Of a stretch of DNA of 42,125 nucleotides, positions 7,002 through 15,407 are shown in pieces (within the stretch, counting starts at the first letter, position 1; every line of letters starts with the position of its first letter). Made by a program: the position numbers and the translations under genes. The notes beneath the pieces were generated by a model. It saw nothing but the letters and a program-made list of their open reading frames with translations, did not search any database and was not told the origin of the DNA. Source of the DNA: Oscillospiraceae bacterium (GTDB lineage: Bacteria > Bacillota_A > Clostridia > Oscillospirales > Oscillospiraceae); the NCBI GenBank assembly GCA_017939025.1, contig JAGBAI010000086.1, forward strand, positions 1-42,125, read 5' to 3'.

Positions 7002-7943
7002 ATGATCGATACATATTCTGTTCCATTAAAGACCCTTGTTAACGAATTCAAGCTGGAAATTGCATTCCGCTCCACGGATTATGAGTCTATCCGCATTACC
7101 GTTGAGGATGTGGCCCGTCCGGGCTTGCAGCTGGCTGGCTTCTTTGACCATTATGAGCCCATGCGTTTACAGGTTATGGGAAATGTGGAGATGAGCTACG
7201 TTGCCAAGCTGGAGTCCTCCGGACGCAGTGCCATCTACGACCGGCTGTTCTCCTACAAATTCCCTGCCATGATCATCGCCAGAGGCATCACTCCCCACGA
7301 TGAAATGCTGGCTATGGCAAAAAAACATAATATCACCATTCTGCGCAGTCCCCATCCCACCAGCGCAGTGGTTTCTTCTATCATTACGTATTTAAAAGGC
7401 GCACTGGCACCCAAGGTCACCCGGCATGGTGTTCTGGTTGAGGTTTATGGCGAAGGTATCCTGCTCACTGGTGACAGCGGTATCGGAAAAAGCGAAGCTG
7501 CCATCGAACTTCTGAAGCGCGGCCATCGTCTGATTGCCGACGATGCCGTAGAGATCCGCAAGGTTTCCAACAGTATCCTCATGGGTACCGCGCCGGAGCT
7601 GATCCGCAACTACATTGAGCTGCGGGGCATCGGCATCATCAACGTGGCAAAGCTCTACGGCATGGGTGCCGTCAAGCTGGACAACCAGATCGACCTGGTC
7701 GTGAACATCGTCCATTGGAATACCCAGGAAGCCTATGACCGTTTGGGTCTGGAAGACCAGTACACCGAGATCCTGGATGTTCAGGTTCCCATGTACACTA
7801 TCCCCATCACCCCCGGACGAAACCTGGCCGTGATCCTGGAGGTTGCCGCCATGAACAACCGCCAGAAGAAGATGGGCTACAATGCCGCTGTGGAATTTAC
7901 CGAGCAGATCAACCGGCATTTTGATGAAAACCTGGGAAAATAA
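7002..7943 (+). CDS. hprK: HPr kinase/phosphorylase
   Basis: A 313-residue bifunctional enzyme that phosphorylates HPr on Ser46 with ATP or pyrophosphate and removes the phosphate again, giving carbon catabolite control through CcpA. The N-terminal domain covers about residues 1-130. The catalytic domain has RHGVLVEVYG with the catalytic His at 142, the P-loop GDSGIGKS at 157-164, and the family signature IELRGIGIINVAKLYG. Length is normal. ATG 7002 has a GAGGTG site. It stands alone here (no lgt or PTS genes adjacent) and is followed by a pseudouridine synthase. Confidence 0.97.
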   Translation: MIDTYSVPLKTLVNEFKLEIAFRSTDYESIRITVEDVARPGLQLAGFFDHYEPMRLQVMGNVEMSYVAKLESSGRSAIYDRLFSYKFPAMIIARGITPHDEMLAMAKKHNITILRSPHPTSAVVSSIITYLKGALAPKVTRHGVLVEVYGEGILLTGDSGIGKSEAAIELLKRGHRLIADDAVEIRKVSNSILMGTAPELIRNYIELRGIGIINVAKLYGMGAVKLDNQIDLVVNIVHWNTQEAYDRLGLEDQYTEILDVQVPMYTIPITPGRNLAVILEVAAMNNRQKKMGYNAAVEFTEQINRHFDENLGK

Positions 7944-7956
7944 CGCGCCGTTTGGA

Positions 7957-8000
7957 GTGTGGAGCGTGAAGTAATGATGCTTCTGCTTCACACTCCACAC
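7957..8000 (+). repeat. Imperfect inverted repeat between hprK and the RluA gene
   Basis: GTGTGGAGCGTGAAG (7957-7971) pairs with CTTCACACTCCACAC (7986-8000) with one G-T mismatch that becomes a G-U pair in RNA. There is no T run, so it is not a classical terminator. It may be a dispersed palindromic repeat or a processing hairpin. Confidence 0.6.
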
Positions 8001-8021
8001 TAAATAATCGGAGATTTTACC

Positions 8022-8987
8022 ATGAAAGAATTTACCATCGGGCCCAATGACGCAGGACAACGTCTGGATCGTTTTCTTGTCAAAGCAGTACCCCTGCTGC
8101 CTGCCTCTCTGGCTCAGAAATATATCCGGCTCAAGCGGATCAAATGTAACGGAAAGCGCATTGACCGGGACACCCGGTTAAATGCCGGGGATGTTTTGCA
8201 GCTGTACATCAACGATGAGTTTTTCGACAAGCCGCGGGAGGACAATGCCTACCTGACAGTTGCCAATCCCAGGCTGAATATCGTCTACGAGGATGCACAC
8301 ATTCTTCTGGTAGACAAACGTCCCGGCCTTGCCGTTCATCCCCATGACGGTGCCGAATACGGCAGAACCCTCATCGACCACATTCAGTCCTACTTATACC
8401 AGAAGCGGGAATGGCGGCCCAGGGAGGAAAACGCCTTCACCCCAGCCCTGTGCAACCGCATTGACCGGAACACCGGCGGTATCGTCATCGCCGCCAAGAC
8501 CGCTGAGGCCCTTCGGGTCATGAATCAGAAAATTAAGGACCGGGAGCTGGATAAGCGGTATTTGGCCATCGTCGAAGGCACTCCGAAGCCCAGAGAAGGC
8601 AGTCTGAAGGGTTACCTTTTCAAGGATGCCAAGAAGAACCGGGTCTTTGTCACCGATACTCCCCAAGCAGGCAGCAAATCCTGCCAGACCAATTACAAAA
8701 CAATTTCTTCCAAAAACGGCCTTTCCTTGGTGGAATGCGAGCTGATTACCGGCCGGACGCACCAGATCCGTGCCCAGTTTGCCCACGCCGGTCATCCCCT
8801 TCTGGGCGACGGCAAATATGGAAAGCTGGACAAACGCTTTGACCGGAATTATCAGGCTCTGTATTCTTATAAGCTTACCTTTGCCTTCACCACCGGTGCC
8901 GGTTCTCTGGAATACCTCAATGGCAGGAGCTTCCAGGTGGATAAGGTGGATTTTGTGGAGGAGTATTTTCCCGGCGCCAGAATATAG
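8022..8987 (+). CDS. RluA-family 23S rRNA pseudouridine synthase
   Basis: A 321-residue enzyme that isomerises uridines in RNA, probably 23S rRNA. An S4 RNA-binding domain fills about residues 13-75 (GQRLDRFLV, then YIRLKRIKCNGKRI). The catalytic domain carries ILLVDKRPGLAVHP and the active-site motif RIDRNTGG, with the catalytic Asp at 148. ELITGRTHQIR further on is also diagnostic. The family motif is usually HRLDRxTSG; here it reads NRIDRNTGG, an acceptable variant. Which uridines it modifies (RluC or RluD type) cannot be told from the sequence. ATG 8022 follows a weak GGAG site. Confidence 0.93.
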   Translation: MKEFTIGPNDAGQRLDRFLVKAVPLLPASLAQKYIRLKRIKCNGKRIDRDTRLNAGDVLQLYINDEFFDKPREDNAYLTVANPRLNIVYEDAHILLVDKRPGLAVHPHDGAEYGRTLIDHIQSYLYQKREWRPREENAFTPALCNRIDRNTGGIVIAAKTAEALRVMNQKIKDRELDKRYLAIVEGTPKPREGSLKGYLFKDAKKNRVFVTDTPQAGSKSCQTNYKTISSKNGLSLVECELITGRTHQIRAQFAHAGHPLLGDGKYGKLDKRFDRNYQALYSYKLTFAFTTGAGSLEYLNGRSFQVDKVDFVEEYFPGARI

Positions 8988-9050
8988 CGCACACCCATAG
9001 GGGCTGATGCCCACATCGTCCCTTTTCAGATGCAATTACAGTTTCATACA

Positions 9051-9085
9051 AGGGGCTATGTGAGTATCGCCCCCTGCATTTTTCA
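9051..9085 (+). terminator. Weak hairpin after the RluA gene
   Basis: GGGGC (9052-9056) and GCCCC (9069-9073) pair around a 12-base loop and are followed by TGCATTTTT. It could end the RluA transcript. The preceding stretch at 8995-9025 (GGGGCTGATGCCCACATCGTCCC) looks like a degenerate dispersed repeat. Confidence 0.35.
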
Positions 9086-9104
9086 TTCCCCTTTGGAGGT
9101 TCCC

Positions 9105-9836
9105 ATGAATTGTTTTATCACCAGTTCCCCTTTCATCGACGGCGCACCCCGTGCCATTTTAAGTGAGCGTAATGGCTTCATTGACCGGATCCGCAGTGCA
9201 CTGCCGGAGAATCCCAAGGTCGTTTTTATCTGCGCAGACCCCCGGGATCATCGTGGTATCTGTGAATTCGCTTCCATCACCTCTGCCGCTTTTGCAGAGG
9301 TCGGTATCCATTTCAGCGGTTATGAGGTACTCGACGGCACCAATGCCAACCGGGCTTATAACCTCATAACCCATTGTGATTTTATTGTTCTCTCCGGCGG
9401 ACATGTTCCCACACAAAACGCCTTCTTCCGTAAGATCCGCCTTCGGCATCTGCTGAAACTTTTCCGGGGTACCGTTATGGGTATCAGCGCCGGCTCAATG
9501 GATATGGCAGACACCGTCTATGTTCAGCCGGAGGAGCCTGGTGAATCCGCTCCAAATTTCAAGCGCTTCTCCCCCGGTCTGGGTCTGACCTCCGTGAATA
9601 TCCTGCCCCATTACCAGAAGGCCAAGGACTATATGCTGGACGGAAAACGGCTTTATGAGGATGTTACTTTTGCTGACAGCATGGGCCATGAATTCTTTGC
9701 CCTGCCAGATAACAGCTACTTCTACCAGGATCAACACGGTCTGCTTCTGTGCGGTGAAGGCTACCGTTTGAAGAACGGCATTCTGGAGCAGCTGACCGTG
9801 GACGACAGTGTTTTAAATATGGAGGATCTGTGGTGA
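9105..9836 (+). CDS. Peptidase S51 / class I glutamine-amidotransferase-like hydrolase
   Basis: A 243-residue protein of the peptidase E (S51) fold. FIVLSGGH (about 93-100) is the usual glycine-rich turn, and GISAGSMDMAD carries the nucleophilic Ser at 128 in the G-x-S-A-G elbow. Family members cleave Asp-X dipeptides or cyanophycin-type peptides; the substrate here is unknown. GGAGG at 9096-9100 sets the start at 9105; the frame is open upstream but lacks a site. The stop codon overlaps the start of the following C26 hydrolase, so the two are probably made together and may act on related gamma- or beta-linked peptides. Confidence 0.82.
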   Translation: MNCFITSSPFIDGAPRAILSERNGFIDRIRSALPENPKVVFICADPRDHRGICEFASITSAAFAEVGIHFSGYEVLDGTNANRAYNLITHCDFIVLSGGHVPTQNAFFRKIRLRHLLKLFRGTVMGISAGSMDMADTVYVQPEEPGESAPNFKRFSPGLGLTSVNILPHYQKAKDYMLDGKRLYEDVTFADSMGHEFFALPDNSYFYQDQHGLLLCGEGYRLKNGILEQLTVDDSVLNMEDLW

Positions 9837-10507
9837 AAAAGCCAATCATCGCCTTGCCCCAATGGGGAAACAGTCCATTCCGCCTGTATATGAAAAGCAA
9901 ATACGTCCAGTCTCTCCGCCGTGCAGGAGCAGAAATCTGCTGGATCGAAATGGATGATCCAAAACTTCCCGAAAAGGCACTGGCCTGTGACGGCCTTCTC
10001 CTGCCCGGCGGCGACGATATTGAGCCCAGCCGCTACGGCCAACCCCGTCACGAAAAATGCGGCAAATCCAGCGCCCTCCGGGACGATGCGGAATGGAAGC
10101 TGCTGGACGCTTTCCTGACCACAGGCAAGCCCATTTTCGGTATCTGCCGGGGCTGCCAGTTTCTGAACGTATACTTAGGCGGCACACTGCACCAGCATAT
10201 TGAAGGACATTCCGACTTCAAAACCCGGGCCAGGGGCTTTCACAAGGTTCACGTCACCCCAGGAAGTACCCTATCTTCCCTGCTCCCGGAGGAAGTAATT
10301 GTGGTCAACAGCCTCCACCACCAGGCTGTTGATGTGCTGGGTAACGGTCTCATCGTCAGTGCTGTCAGTGATAACGGCATTGTGGAAGCCATTGAACTGA
10401 CGGGCCACCCCTTCTGCATCGCCGTCCAATGGCATCCGGAACATCTGAGCAGACACAGGCCCGATCAGCAGAAGTTGTTTGACCATTTTGTTTCCCTTTG
10501 TAAATAG
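9833..10507 (+). CDS. Gamma-glutamyl-gamma-aminobutyrate hydrolase family (peptidase C26)
   Basis: A 224-residue class I glutamine-amidotransferase-like hydrolase. DGLLLPGGDDIEPSRYG is the PuuD-type oxyanion region, the nucleophilic Cys is at about 105 in GICRGCQ, and VQWHPEH supplies the His-Glu of the triad near the C-terminus. It would hydrolyse gamma-glutamyl amides such as gamma-glutamyl-GABA. The GTG at 9833 is preferred: it overlaps the upstream TGA and lies seven bases from GGAGG (9821-9825). The GTG at 9830 is the alternative. A strong terminator follows at 10511. Confidence 0.87.
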   Translation: MKKPIIALPQWGNSPFRLYMKSKYVQSLRRAGAEICWIEMDDPKLPEKALACDGLLLPGGDDIEPSRYGQPRHEKCGKSSALRDDAEWKLLDAFLTTGKPIFGICRGCQFLNVYLGGTLHQHIEGHSDFKTRARGFHKVHVTPGSTLSSLLPEEVIVVNSLHHQAVDVLGNGLIVSAVSDNGIVEAIELTGHPFCIAVQWHPEHLSRHRPDQQKLFDHFVSLCK

Positions 10508-10510
10508 GAT

Positions 10511-10537
10511 CGGCGGCCAAACGGCCGCCGTTTTTTT
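10511..10537 (+). terminator. Rho-independent terminator after the C26 gene
   Basis: CGGCGGCC and GGCCGCCG pair around a four-base loop, followed by seven T. Confidence 0.93.
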
Positions 10538-10555
10538 ATTTACAGAACGCTTTTC

Positions 10556-11026
10556 TTATTGCCATGCCTTGCACACATCCACCCAGGCAATGAAGCCGGA
10601 ATACATTTCCATCTCCGGAATCGTCAGTTCAATGGCAGAATTGCTGCTGCCCGCCGCCGGGAAAACGGTCTCAAACCGTTTCATGGATTCATCCAGATAG
10701 ACCTCCACACCATCATTGACGGCAAAGGGGCAGACGCCGCCAACAGCGTGCCCGATCATTTCCGCCGCTTCTTCATGAGAGAGCATCTTGGCTTTGACAC
10801 CGAATCGGGCTTTGTATTTGGCATTGTCTACCTTGGCATCGCCTGCGGCACAGATGAGAATGGCTTTGCCATTTACGTTGAAGGACAGGGTTTTGACGAT
10901 CCGGCAGCCTTCACAGTTCAGGGCCTTGGCTGCCAATTCCACCGTGGCACTGGAAACCGGGAATTCCAGAATGCGTTCTTCCATGCCGAACCCGGAAAAA
11001 TAGGTTCTGACCTTTTCTATTGACAT
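10556..11026 (-). CDS. YbaK/EbsC-type aminoacyl-tRNA deacylase
   Basis: A 156-residue protein of the YbaK/ProX editing-domain family, which hydrolyses mischarged tRNAs such as Cys-tRNAPro. Features: RIVKTLSFNVNGKAILICAAG with the conserved Lys, GVKAKMLSHEEAAEMIGHAVGGVCPF, where the GGVCPF loop is diagnostic, and VYLDESMKRFETVFPAAGS near the C-terminus. The start at 11026 has an AAGGTG site; an upstream extension of the frame to 11185 runs into the divergent dehydrogenase gene and is rejected. It is a single gene on the minus strand, divergent from the dehydrogenase. Confidence 0.9.
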   Translation of the reverse strand: MSIEKVRTYFSGFGMEERILEFPVSSATVELAAKALNCEGCRIVKTLSFNVNGKAILICAAGDAKVDNAKYKARFGVKAKMLSHEEAAEMIGHAVGGVCPFAVNDGVEVYLDESMKRFETVFPAAGSSNSAIELTIPEMEMYSGFIAWVDVCKAWQ

Positions 11027-11093
11027 ATTTTTCACCTTTTCATTGACGAATGGTCTGTTTTTCGTTATCCTATTAAAAAAGGAGGAATGCTCT

Positions 11094-12065
11094 ATGAAAC
11101 ACAACATTGCCGTCATCGGAACTGCCTTTGACGAAAACCACAAGGACAGACTGGCTTCTGCTGCCGCAGCCACCGGCTGTTCCATCTCCTATTATCCCGA
11201 CAACGATGCCGCAATCCCTCACATGGAGGATGTTCACATTGTTTTCGGTCCCTCTGACGGCCGCTCTCCCGATCTTGTGAAGGCTGCTCCCAATTTGCAG
11301 TGGTTCGCCAGCTATTATGCTGGTGTTGACCCGCTGATCAAGACTCAGGTTCTTTCTGAAAACACCATCCTCACCAACGGTTCCGGTGCCTATGGTGTGA
11401 CCATCGCCGAGCACATGGTCATGGTGACCCTGATGATGCTGCGCCGGTATCCGGAATACTATGAGTTCGTCCAGACAAAGCAGTTCCGCAGCGATCTGAT
11501 GATCGGTTCTATCTACGATGCCACCATTGTCATCTGCGGCACCGGCGACATTGGCAGCAACTTTGCCAAGCGTCTGCGGCCCTTCCTGCCGAAAAAGATC
11601 ATCGGTGTCAACCGCTCCGGCCGCTGCCCAGAGGGCTTCGATGAGGCAGTGGCCATCGACCAGATCGATACTGTCCTTCCCCAGGCAGATATCCTGGCAC
11701 TGACCCTGCCCGGCACTGCCGAGACCAACAATCTGATTTCCCGTGAAAGAATTGCCATGCTGAAGCAGGGTGCTTTCCTGGTCAACGTAGGCCGCGGCAA
11801 CAGCATCGACCAGGATGCCGTTATTGACGCGCTGAACGCGCACCATCTGGCTGGCGCAGCTCTGGATGTATTCCGGGAAGAACCCATTCCCGAGAATGAC
11901 CCGGCCTGGAATACCCCCGGTCTGTTGGTAACACCTCACTGCTCCGGCAAGATGACCATGGCCTTTACCCGGGATACGCTGGTGGATACCTTCTGTGAAA
12001 ATCTGAAGCGGTTCCATAAGGGCGCGCCCATGCTTCACGTTGTGGATAAATCCTTAGGATACTAA
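11094..12065 (+). CDS. D-isomer-specific 2-hydroxyacid dehydrogenase
   Basis: A 323-residue NAD-dependent dehydrogenase. The Rossmann domain has VICGTGDIGSNFAKRL. The catalytic triad is visible: Arg in VNVGRGNSID, Glu in DVFREEPIP, and His in VTPHCSG. The N-terminal part (about 1-100) is the substrate domain. Candidate substrates are glyoxylate/hydroxypyruvate, lactate or 3-phosphoglycerate; the sequence does not decide. The C-terminal ACT domain of SerA is absent, so it is not a full phosphoglycerate dehydrogenase. AAAGGAGG precedes ATG 11094. It is followed by a large palindromic repeat rather than a simple terminator. Confidence 0.92.
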   Translation: MKHNIAVIGTAFDENHKDRLASAAAATGCSISYYPDNDAAIPHMEDVHIVFGPSDGRSPDLVKAAPNLQWFASYYAGVDPLIKTQVLSENTILTNGSGAYGVTIAEHMVMVTLMMLRRYPEYYEFVQTKQFRSDLMIGSIYDATIVICGTGDIGSNFAKRLRPFLPKKIIGVNRSGRCPEGFDEAVAIDQIDTVLPQADILALTLPGTAETNNLISRERIAMLKQGAFLVNVGRGNSIDQDAVIDALNAHHLAGAALDVFREEPIPENDPAWNTPGLLVTPHCSGKMTMAFTRDTLVDTFCENLKRFHKGAPMLHVVDKSLGY

Positions 12066-12075
12066 GTAAATACCC

Positions 12076-12178
12076 GTAGGGCGGGGATACATCCCCGCCG
12101 GGCAGTCGTCACCTTTGAGCGTTCCCATAAACCGCTCAATTCTCGATGGTGCCCGGCGGGAATGTATTCCCGCCCTAC
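12076..12178. repeat. 103-base palindromic intergenic element
   Basis: The left arm at 12076-12104 (GTAGGGCGGGGATACATCCC, then CGCCGGGCA) is matched by the right arm at 12150-12178 in inverse complement with few mismatches. Each arm can also fold on itself (GCGGGGAT/ATCCCCGC and GCGGGAAT/ATTCCCGC). A further inner dyad TTGAGCG/CGCTCAA lies between. It fills the space between two convergent genes and may serve as a bidirectional terminator. Its structure is that of a REP-like or MITE-like dispersed element; copies elsewhere cannot be checked here. Confidence 0.75.
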
Positions 12179-12189
12179 ATTTTATTATC

Positions 12190-13302
12190 TTACAGAAGTG
12201 CCATCAAGGCATCGGCATACTCTGCAGCGGAAGCGGCGCTGCCGTCAGACTTGACTTCCACGGTGCAGACATCCATGGCCTTCTCCAGCTTTGCAGCAGC
12301 CTCGCCGCGGCAGATGTGCCGCAGCAGCATGGCGCCGGCCTTGATGATGGAAGCAGGATTGGCATATTCGCCCATGCCCCGCTCGATCATTCTGGGCGCA
12401 GAGCCATGGATGGCCTCAAACATGGCATACTTATCGCCAATGTTGGCAGAGCCTGCAGTACCCACACCACCCTGGATCTGGGCAGCCTCGTCGGTGATAA
12501 TGTCGCCGTAGAGGTTGGGCAGCAGCACCACCTGGAACTTCTCCCGCAGAGGCTCCTTGATGAGGTTTGCGGTCATAATGTCGATGTAGTAATCCTCCAC
12601 TTCAATGCCGGGATAGTCCTTGGCAACTTCGTGGGCGATGGCAGTGAATTTACCGTCAGTCTTCTTCATGATATTGGCCTTGGTAACGATGGAGACATGG
12701 GTCTTGCCGTTGTTCTTTGCATAGTCAAAGGCCGCTCTTGCAATTCTCCTGGTACCCAGATCGGTGGTGACCTTGAAGTCCACTGCCATGCCGTCCAGTT
12801 CTACGCCACGGCTTCCCAGAACGTACTCACCTTCGGTATTTTCCCGGTAGAACATCCAGTCGATATTCTTTTCGGGGATGGAAACAGGACGGCAATTGGC
12901 ATACAGGTCCAGCTCCCGGCGCATGGAGACGTTGGCAGATTCCATGGTGCCGCCATGGGGTGTGGTAGTAGGGCCCTTCAGCAGCACATCACAGGACTTG
13001 ATCTCCGCCAGCACATCATCAGGGATAGCCTTGCCGCAGGCCATCCGGTTTTCGATGGTCAGGCCTTCGATATACTTAAGAATAATGGAGCCTGCATTGA
13101 TCTCATCAGCCAGCAGCTTTTCCAGAACCCGGGTTGCCTGTTTGGTGATAATGGGGCCGATGCCGTCACCGTCGATAACACCAATGGTAACAACCTTCTT
13201 TGTGGAAAAATCCGTTTTTTCCGTAGACATGTTGGCAATGCGCTCCTGCTGCTCCTGCAGCAGTACCTTAAAGGCTTCTACAGCCTGGTCAATATTCATC
13301 AT
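12190..13302 (-). CDS. icd: NAD-dependent isocitrate dehydrogenase (isocitrate/isopropylmalate dehydrogenase family)
   Basis: A 370-residue beta-decarboxylating dehydrogenase. IGVIDGDGIGP lies at the N-terminus of the catalytic fold, LLKGPTTTPHGGTMESANVSMRRELDLYANCRP gives the substrate-binding Arg residues, and YRENTEGEY plus NLYGDIITDEAAQIQGGVG complete the family signature. The context, three genes with a Re-citrate-synthase-like enzyme and a GntR regulator, favours isocitrate over isopropylmalate: together they would give 2-oxoglutarate for glutamate. Aconitase is not in the window. ATG 13302 is preferred because AGGAAAGG lies eight bases upstream; GTG 13311 overlaps that site. It is last in the operon. 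Confidence 0.88.
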   Translation of the reverse strand: MMNIDQAVEAFKVLLQEQQERIANMSTEKTDFSTKKVVTIGVIDGDGIGPIITKQATRVLEKLLADEINAGSIILKYIEGLTIENRMACGKAIPDDVLAEIKSCDVLLKGPTTTPHGGTMESANVSMRRELDLYANCRPVSIPEKNIDWMFYRENTEGEYVLGSRGVELDGMAVDFKVTTDLGTRRIARAAFDYAKNNGKTHVSIVTKANIMKKTDGKFTAIAHEVAKDYPGIEVEDYYIDIMTANLIKEPLREKFQVVLLPNLYGDIITDEAAQIQGGVGTAGSANIGDKYAMFEAIHGSAPRMIERGMGEYANPASIIKAGAMLLRHICRGEAAAKLEKAMDVCTVEVKSDGSAASAAEYADALMALL

Positions 13303-13322
13303 AGCGTTCACCTTTCCTTTTC

Positions 13323-13979
13323 TCAGCCCTGGTTCTTCATGCTTTCCAGCATGTGGATCTTGGCATTGGTGATATGTTTTGTTGTCAGTTCTTCCGCCAG
13401 CTTGGCATCACCGGAAGCGATAGCCTGGAAGATTTCAAAGTGTTCCCGCTTGGTGTTGGGCACCCGATCCCAGTCATCCATCGCCAGACGGCGATAGCGG
13501 CGGGTCTTGCGCATCAGCGGTACCACAGTGTCAATAATGACATTACGCTTGCTCATATAGCAGATGGCATCGTGGAACTGGTCGTCCACCTGGCGCAGAC
13601 GCTCCGCGTCATGCTTTTCAAAATAGAATTCCTGCAAATCTACCAGATGGGTCAACTCTTTCAGATTCTCGGGAGTCAGATTTAATGTTGCGTAGTAGGC
13701 GGCAACTCCCTCGATCCGTTCCCGGATGGTCATAATATCCAGCAGGTCATCTTCTGTGATTCCCAGAACCCGGGAGCCCTTTCCTGCATCTTCAATGAGC
13801 CGTTCCTGTTCCAGCCGGCGCAGCGCCTCCCGGATAGGGGTACGGCTGACACCCAGCTGCTCCACCAGCTTCAGTTCGGTGAGGATCTCGCCCTTTTGAT
13901 AAACGCCCTGAATGATATCATTTTCCAGCCGGTCAAAAACCTGATCCGCCAGAGATGTACTTTTAAATTGTTTCAGCAT
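13323..13979 (-). CDS. GntR-family regulator with FCD ligand domain
   Basis: A 218-residue regulator. The winged helix at about residues 8-75 has KGEILTELKLVEQLGVSRTPIREALRRLEQERLIE, typical of the FadR subfamily. The FCD all-helical domain (about 85-210) has IRERIEGVAAYYA, a DDQFHDAI block and the later FEIFQAIASGDAKLAEELTTKH, where the Asp and His residues usually hold a metal and the ligand is an organic acid. It sits in the middle of the operon, 11 bases after the synthase gene and 20 before icd. That position suggests autoregulation and control of 2-oxoglutarate synthesis, perhaps sensing citrate or a related acid. The likely operator is at 15408-15420. Confidence 0.9.
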   Translation of the reverse strand: MLKQFKSTSLADQVFDRLENDIIQGVYQKGEILTELKLVEQLGVSRTPIREALRRLEQERLIEDAGKGSRVLGITEDDLLDIMTIRERIEGVAAYYATLNLTPENLKELTHLVDLQEFYFEKHDAERLRQVDDQFHDAICYMSKRNVIIDTVVPLMRKTRRYRRLAMDDWDRVPNTKREHFEIFQAIASGDAKLAEELTTKHITNAKIHMLESMKNQG

Positions 13980-13990
13980 AGTTATTCTCC

Positions 13991-15364
13991 TTAATCCTTC
14001 CGCAGTTCAGGCGCCAGCTGGGCAATCTTTTCTTCCAGCTCATGGTCAGTCATCACATTCTGGCGGCCATCCTCATACTGTTCATCCACCCATTCCTTCA
14101 TGGCAATGACCAGAGGGGACTTCTTATCCAGCCGGTCATCCCCTTCCAGACGGTAATTCTGGTTGATCCAGTAGGCAATACCGGCAAGGCCCGAGGTCTT
14201 GCTGATCTGGACGGTGGCAGGCTTGTTGAGGATCTTTTTGGTATCGAAAATGGTATAGATCTCCTCATCCTTCATCAGGCCGTCAGCGTGAACACCTGCC
14301 CGGGTCACATTAAAGGCAGAACCGGTGAAGGGGGTCATGGGCGGGATATCATAGCCTACATCTTTTTTGAAGAAATCCGCAATCTCGGTAATTACTGTGG
14401 TATCCATGCCATCCAGAGAGCCCCGCAGAGAGGCGTATTCAAAGACCATAGCCTCCAGGGGCACATTGCCGGTACGCTCACCGATACCCAGCAGAGAACA
14501 GTTGACAGCACAGGCACCGTACAACCAGGCAGTGGAAGCATTGGCAACAGCCTTATAGAAATCGTTATGTCCATGCCATTCCAGACATTCACTGGGAACA
14601 TCAGCGTAGTGCTGCAAACCGTAAATAATACCGGCAACAGACCGGGGCATGGCAGCTTCCGTGTAAGGAACGCCATAACCCATAGTATCACAGGCCCTGA
14701 TCTTAACAGGGATACCAGCCTCCCGGCTCAGTGCCTGCAACTCATTGACAAAGGGAACCACAAAGCCGTAAAAATCGGCCCGGGTAATATCCTCCAGATG
14801 GCAGCGGGGCACAACACCAGCGTTAAAGGCATCCTTAATGGTACCAAGATAATAATCCATGCACTGGGAACGGGACATCTTCATCTTCTTGAAGATATGG
14901 TAGTCGGAACAGGAAACCAGAATACCGGTCTCCTTGATGCCCAGATCCTTAACCAGCTTAAAGTCCTCTTTACTGGCCCGGATCCAGCTGGTGATCTCCG
15001 GGAACTGGTAGTCCAGTTCCATGCACTTTTCAATGGCCTGCCGGTCCTTCTTGCTGTAAATAAAGAACTCTGTCTGGCGGATAATGCCATAGGGGCCACC
15101 CAACTTATGCAGCAGATCATAGATCTTCACGATCTGATCCACGCTGTAGGGCTCCACACTCTGCTGGCCGTCCCGCAGGGAGGTATCGGTGATCCAGATT
15201 TCCTCCGGCATTGCCATAGGCACGCGCCGGTGGTTAAAGGCGACCTTGGGAATGGTGCCGTAGGAATATACATCCCGCAGCAGGTTAGGCTCTGCCACAT
15301 CCTGCAGGGAATATTTGTAAGACTTCTGCTCAAGCAGATTGGTTTTGCTGGAAATCTCAAGCAT
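13991..15364 (-). CDS. Re-citrate synthase-like enzyme (isopropylmalate/homocitrate synthase family)
   Basis: A 457-residue member of the DRE-TIM metallolyase group that condenses acetyl-CoA with a 2-oxoacid. ITDTSLRDGQQSVEPYS (about 58-74) is the LRDGxQ active-site start and EWHGHNDFYKAVANA contains the metal-binding HGH. The long N-terminal region and C-terminal arm with TPFTGSAFNVTRAGVHADG match the branch containing the Re-citrate synthase of Clostridium kluyveri better than ordinary LeuA. Being first in an operon with a GntR regulator and isocitrate dehydrogenase supports oxaloacetate as co-substrate and citrate as product. Homocitrate or citramalate synthase remain possible. ATG 15364 has an AAAGGAG site; the in-frame start at 15418 lies inside the promoter region. 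Confidence 0.82.
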   Translation of the reverse strand: MLEISSKTNLLEQKSYKYSLQDVAEPNLLRDVYSYGTIPKVAFNHRRVPMAMPEEIWITDTSLRDGQQSVEPYSVDQIVKIYDLLHKLGGPYGIIRQTEFFIYSKKDRQAIEKCMELDYQFPEITSWIRASKEDFKLVKDLGIKETGILVSCSDYHIFKKMKMSRSQCMDYYLGTIKDAFNAGVVPRCHLEDITRADFYGFVVPFVNELQALSREAGIPVKIRACDTMGYGVPYTEAAMPRSVAGIIYGLQHYADVPSECLEWHGHNDFYKAVANASTAWLYGACAVNCSLLGIGERTGNVPLEAMVFEYASLRGSLDGMDTTVITEIADFFKKDVGYDIPPMTPFTGSAFNVTRAGVHADGLMKDEEIYTIFDTKKILNKPATVQISKTSGLAGIAYWINQNYRLEGDDRLDKKSPLVIAMKEWVDEQYEDGRQNVMTDHELEEKIAQLAPELRKD

Positions 15365-15407
15365 AGAGGTTGCTCCTTTCGAGGGGTTGGTTCTGCTCTT
15401 TTGTACG

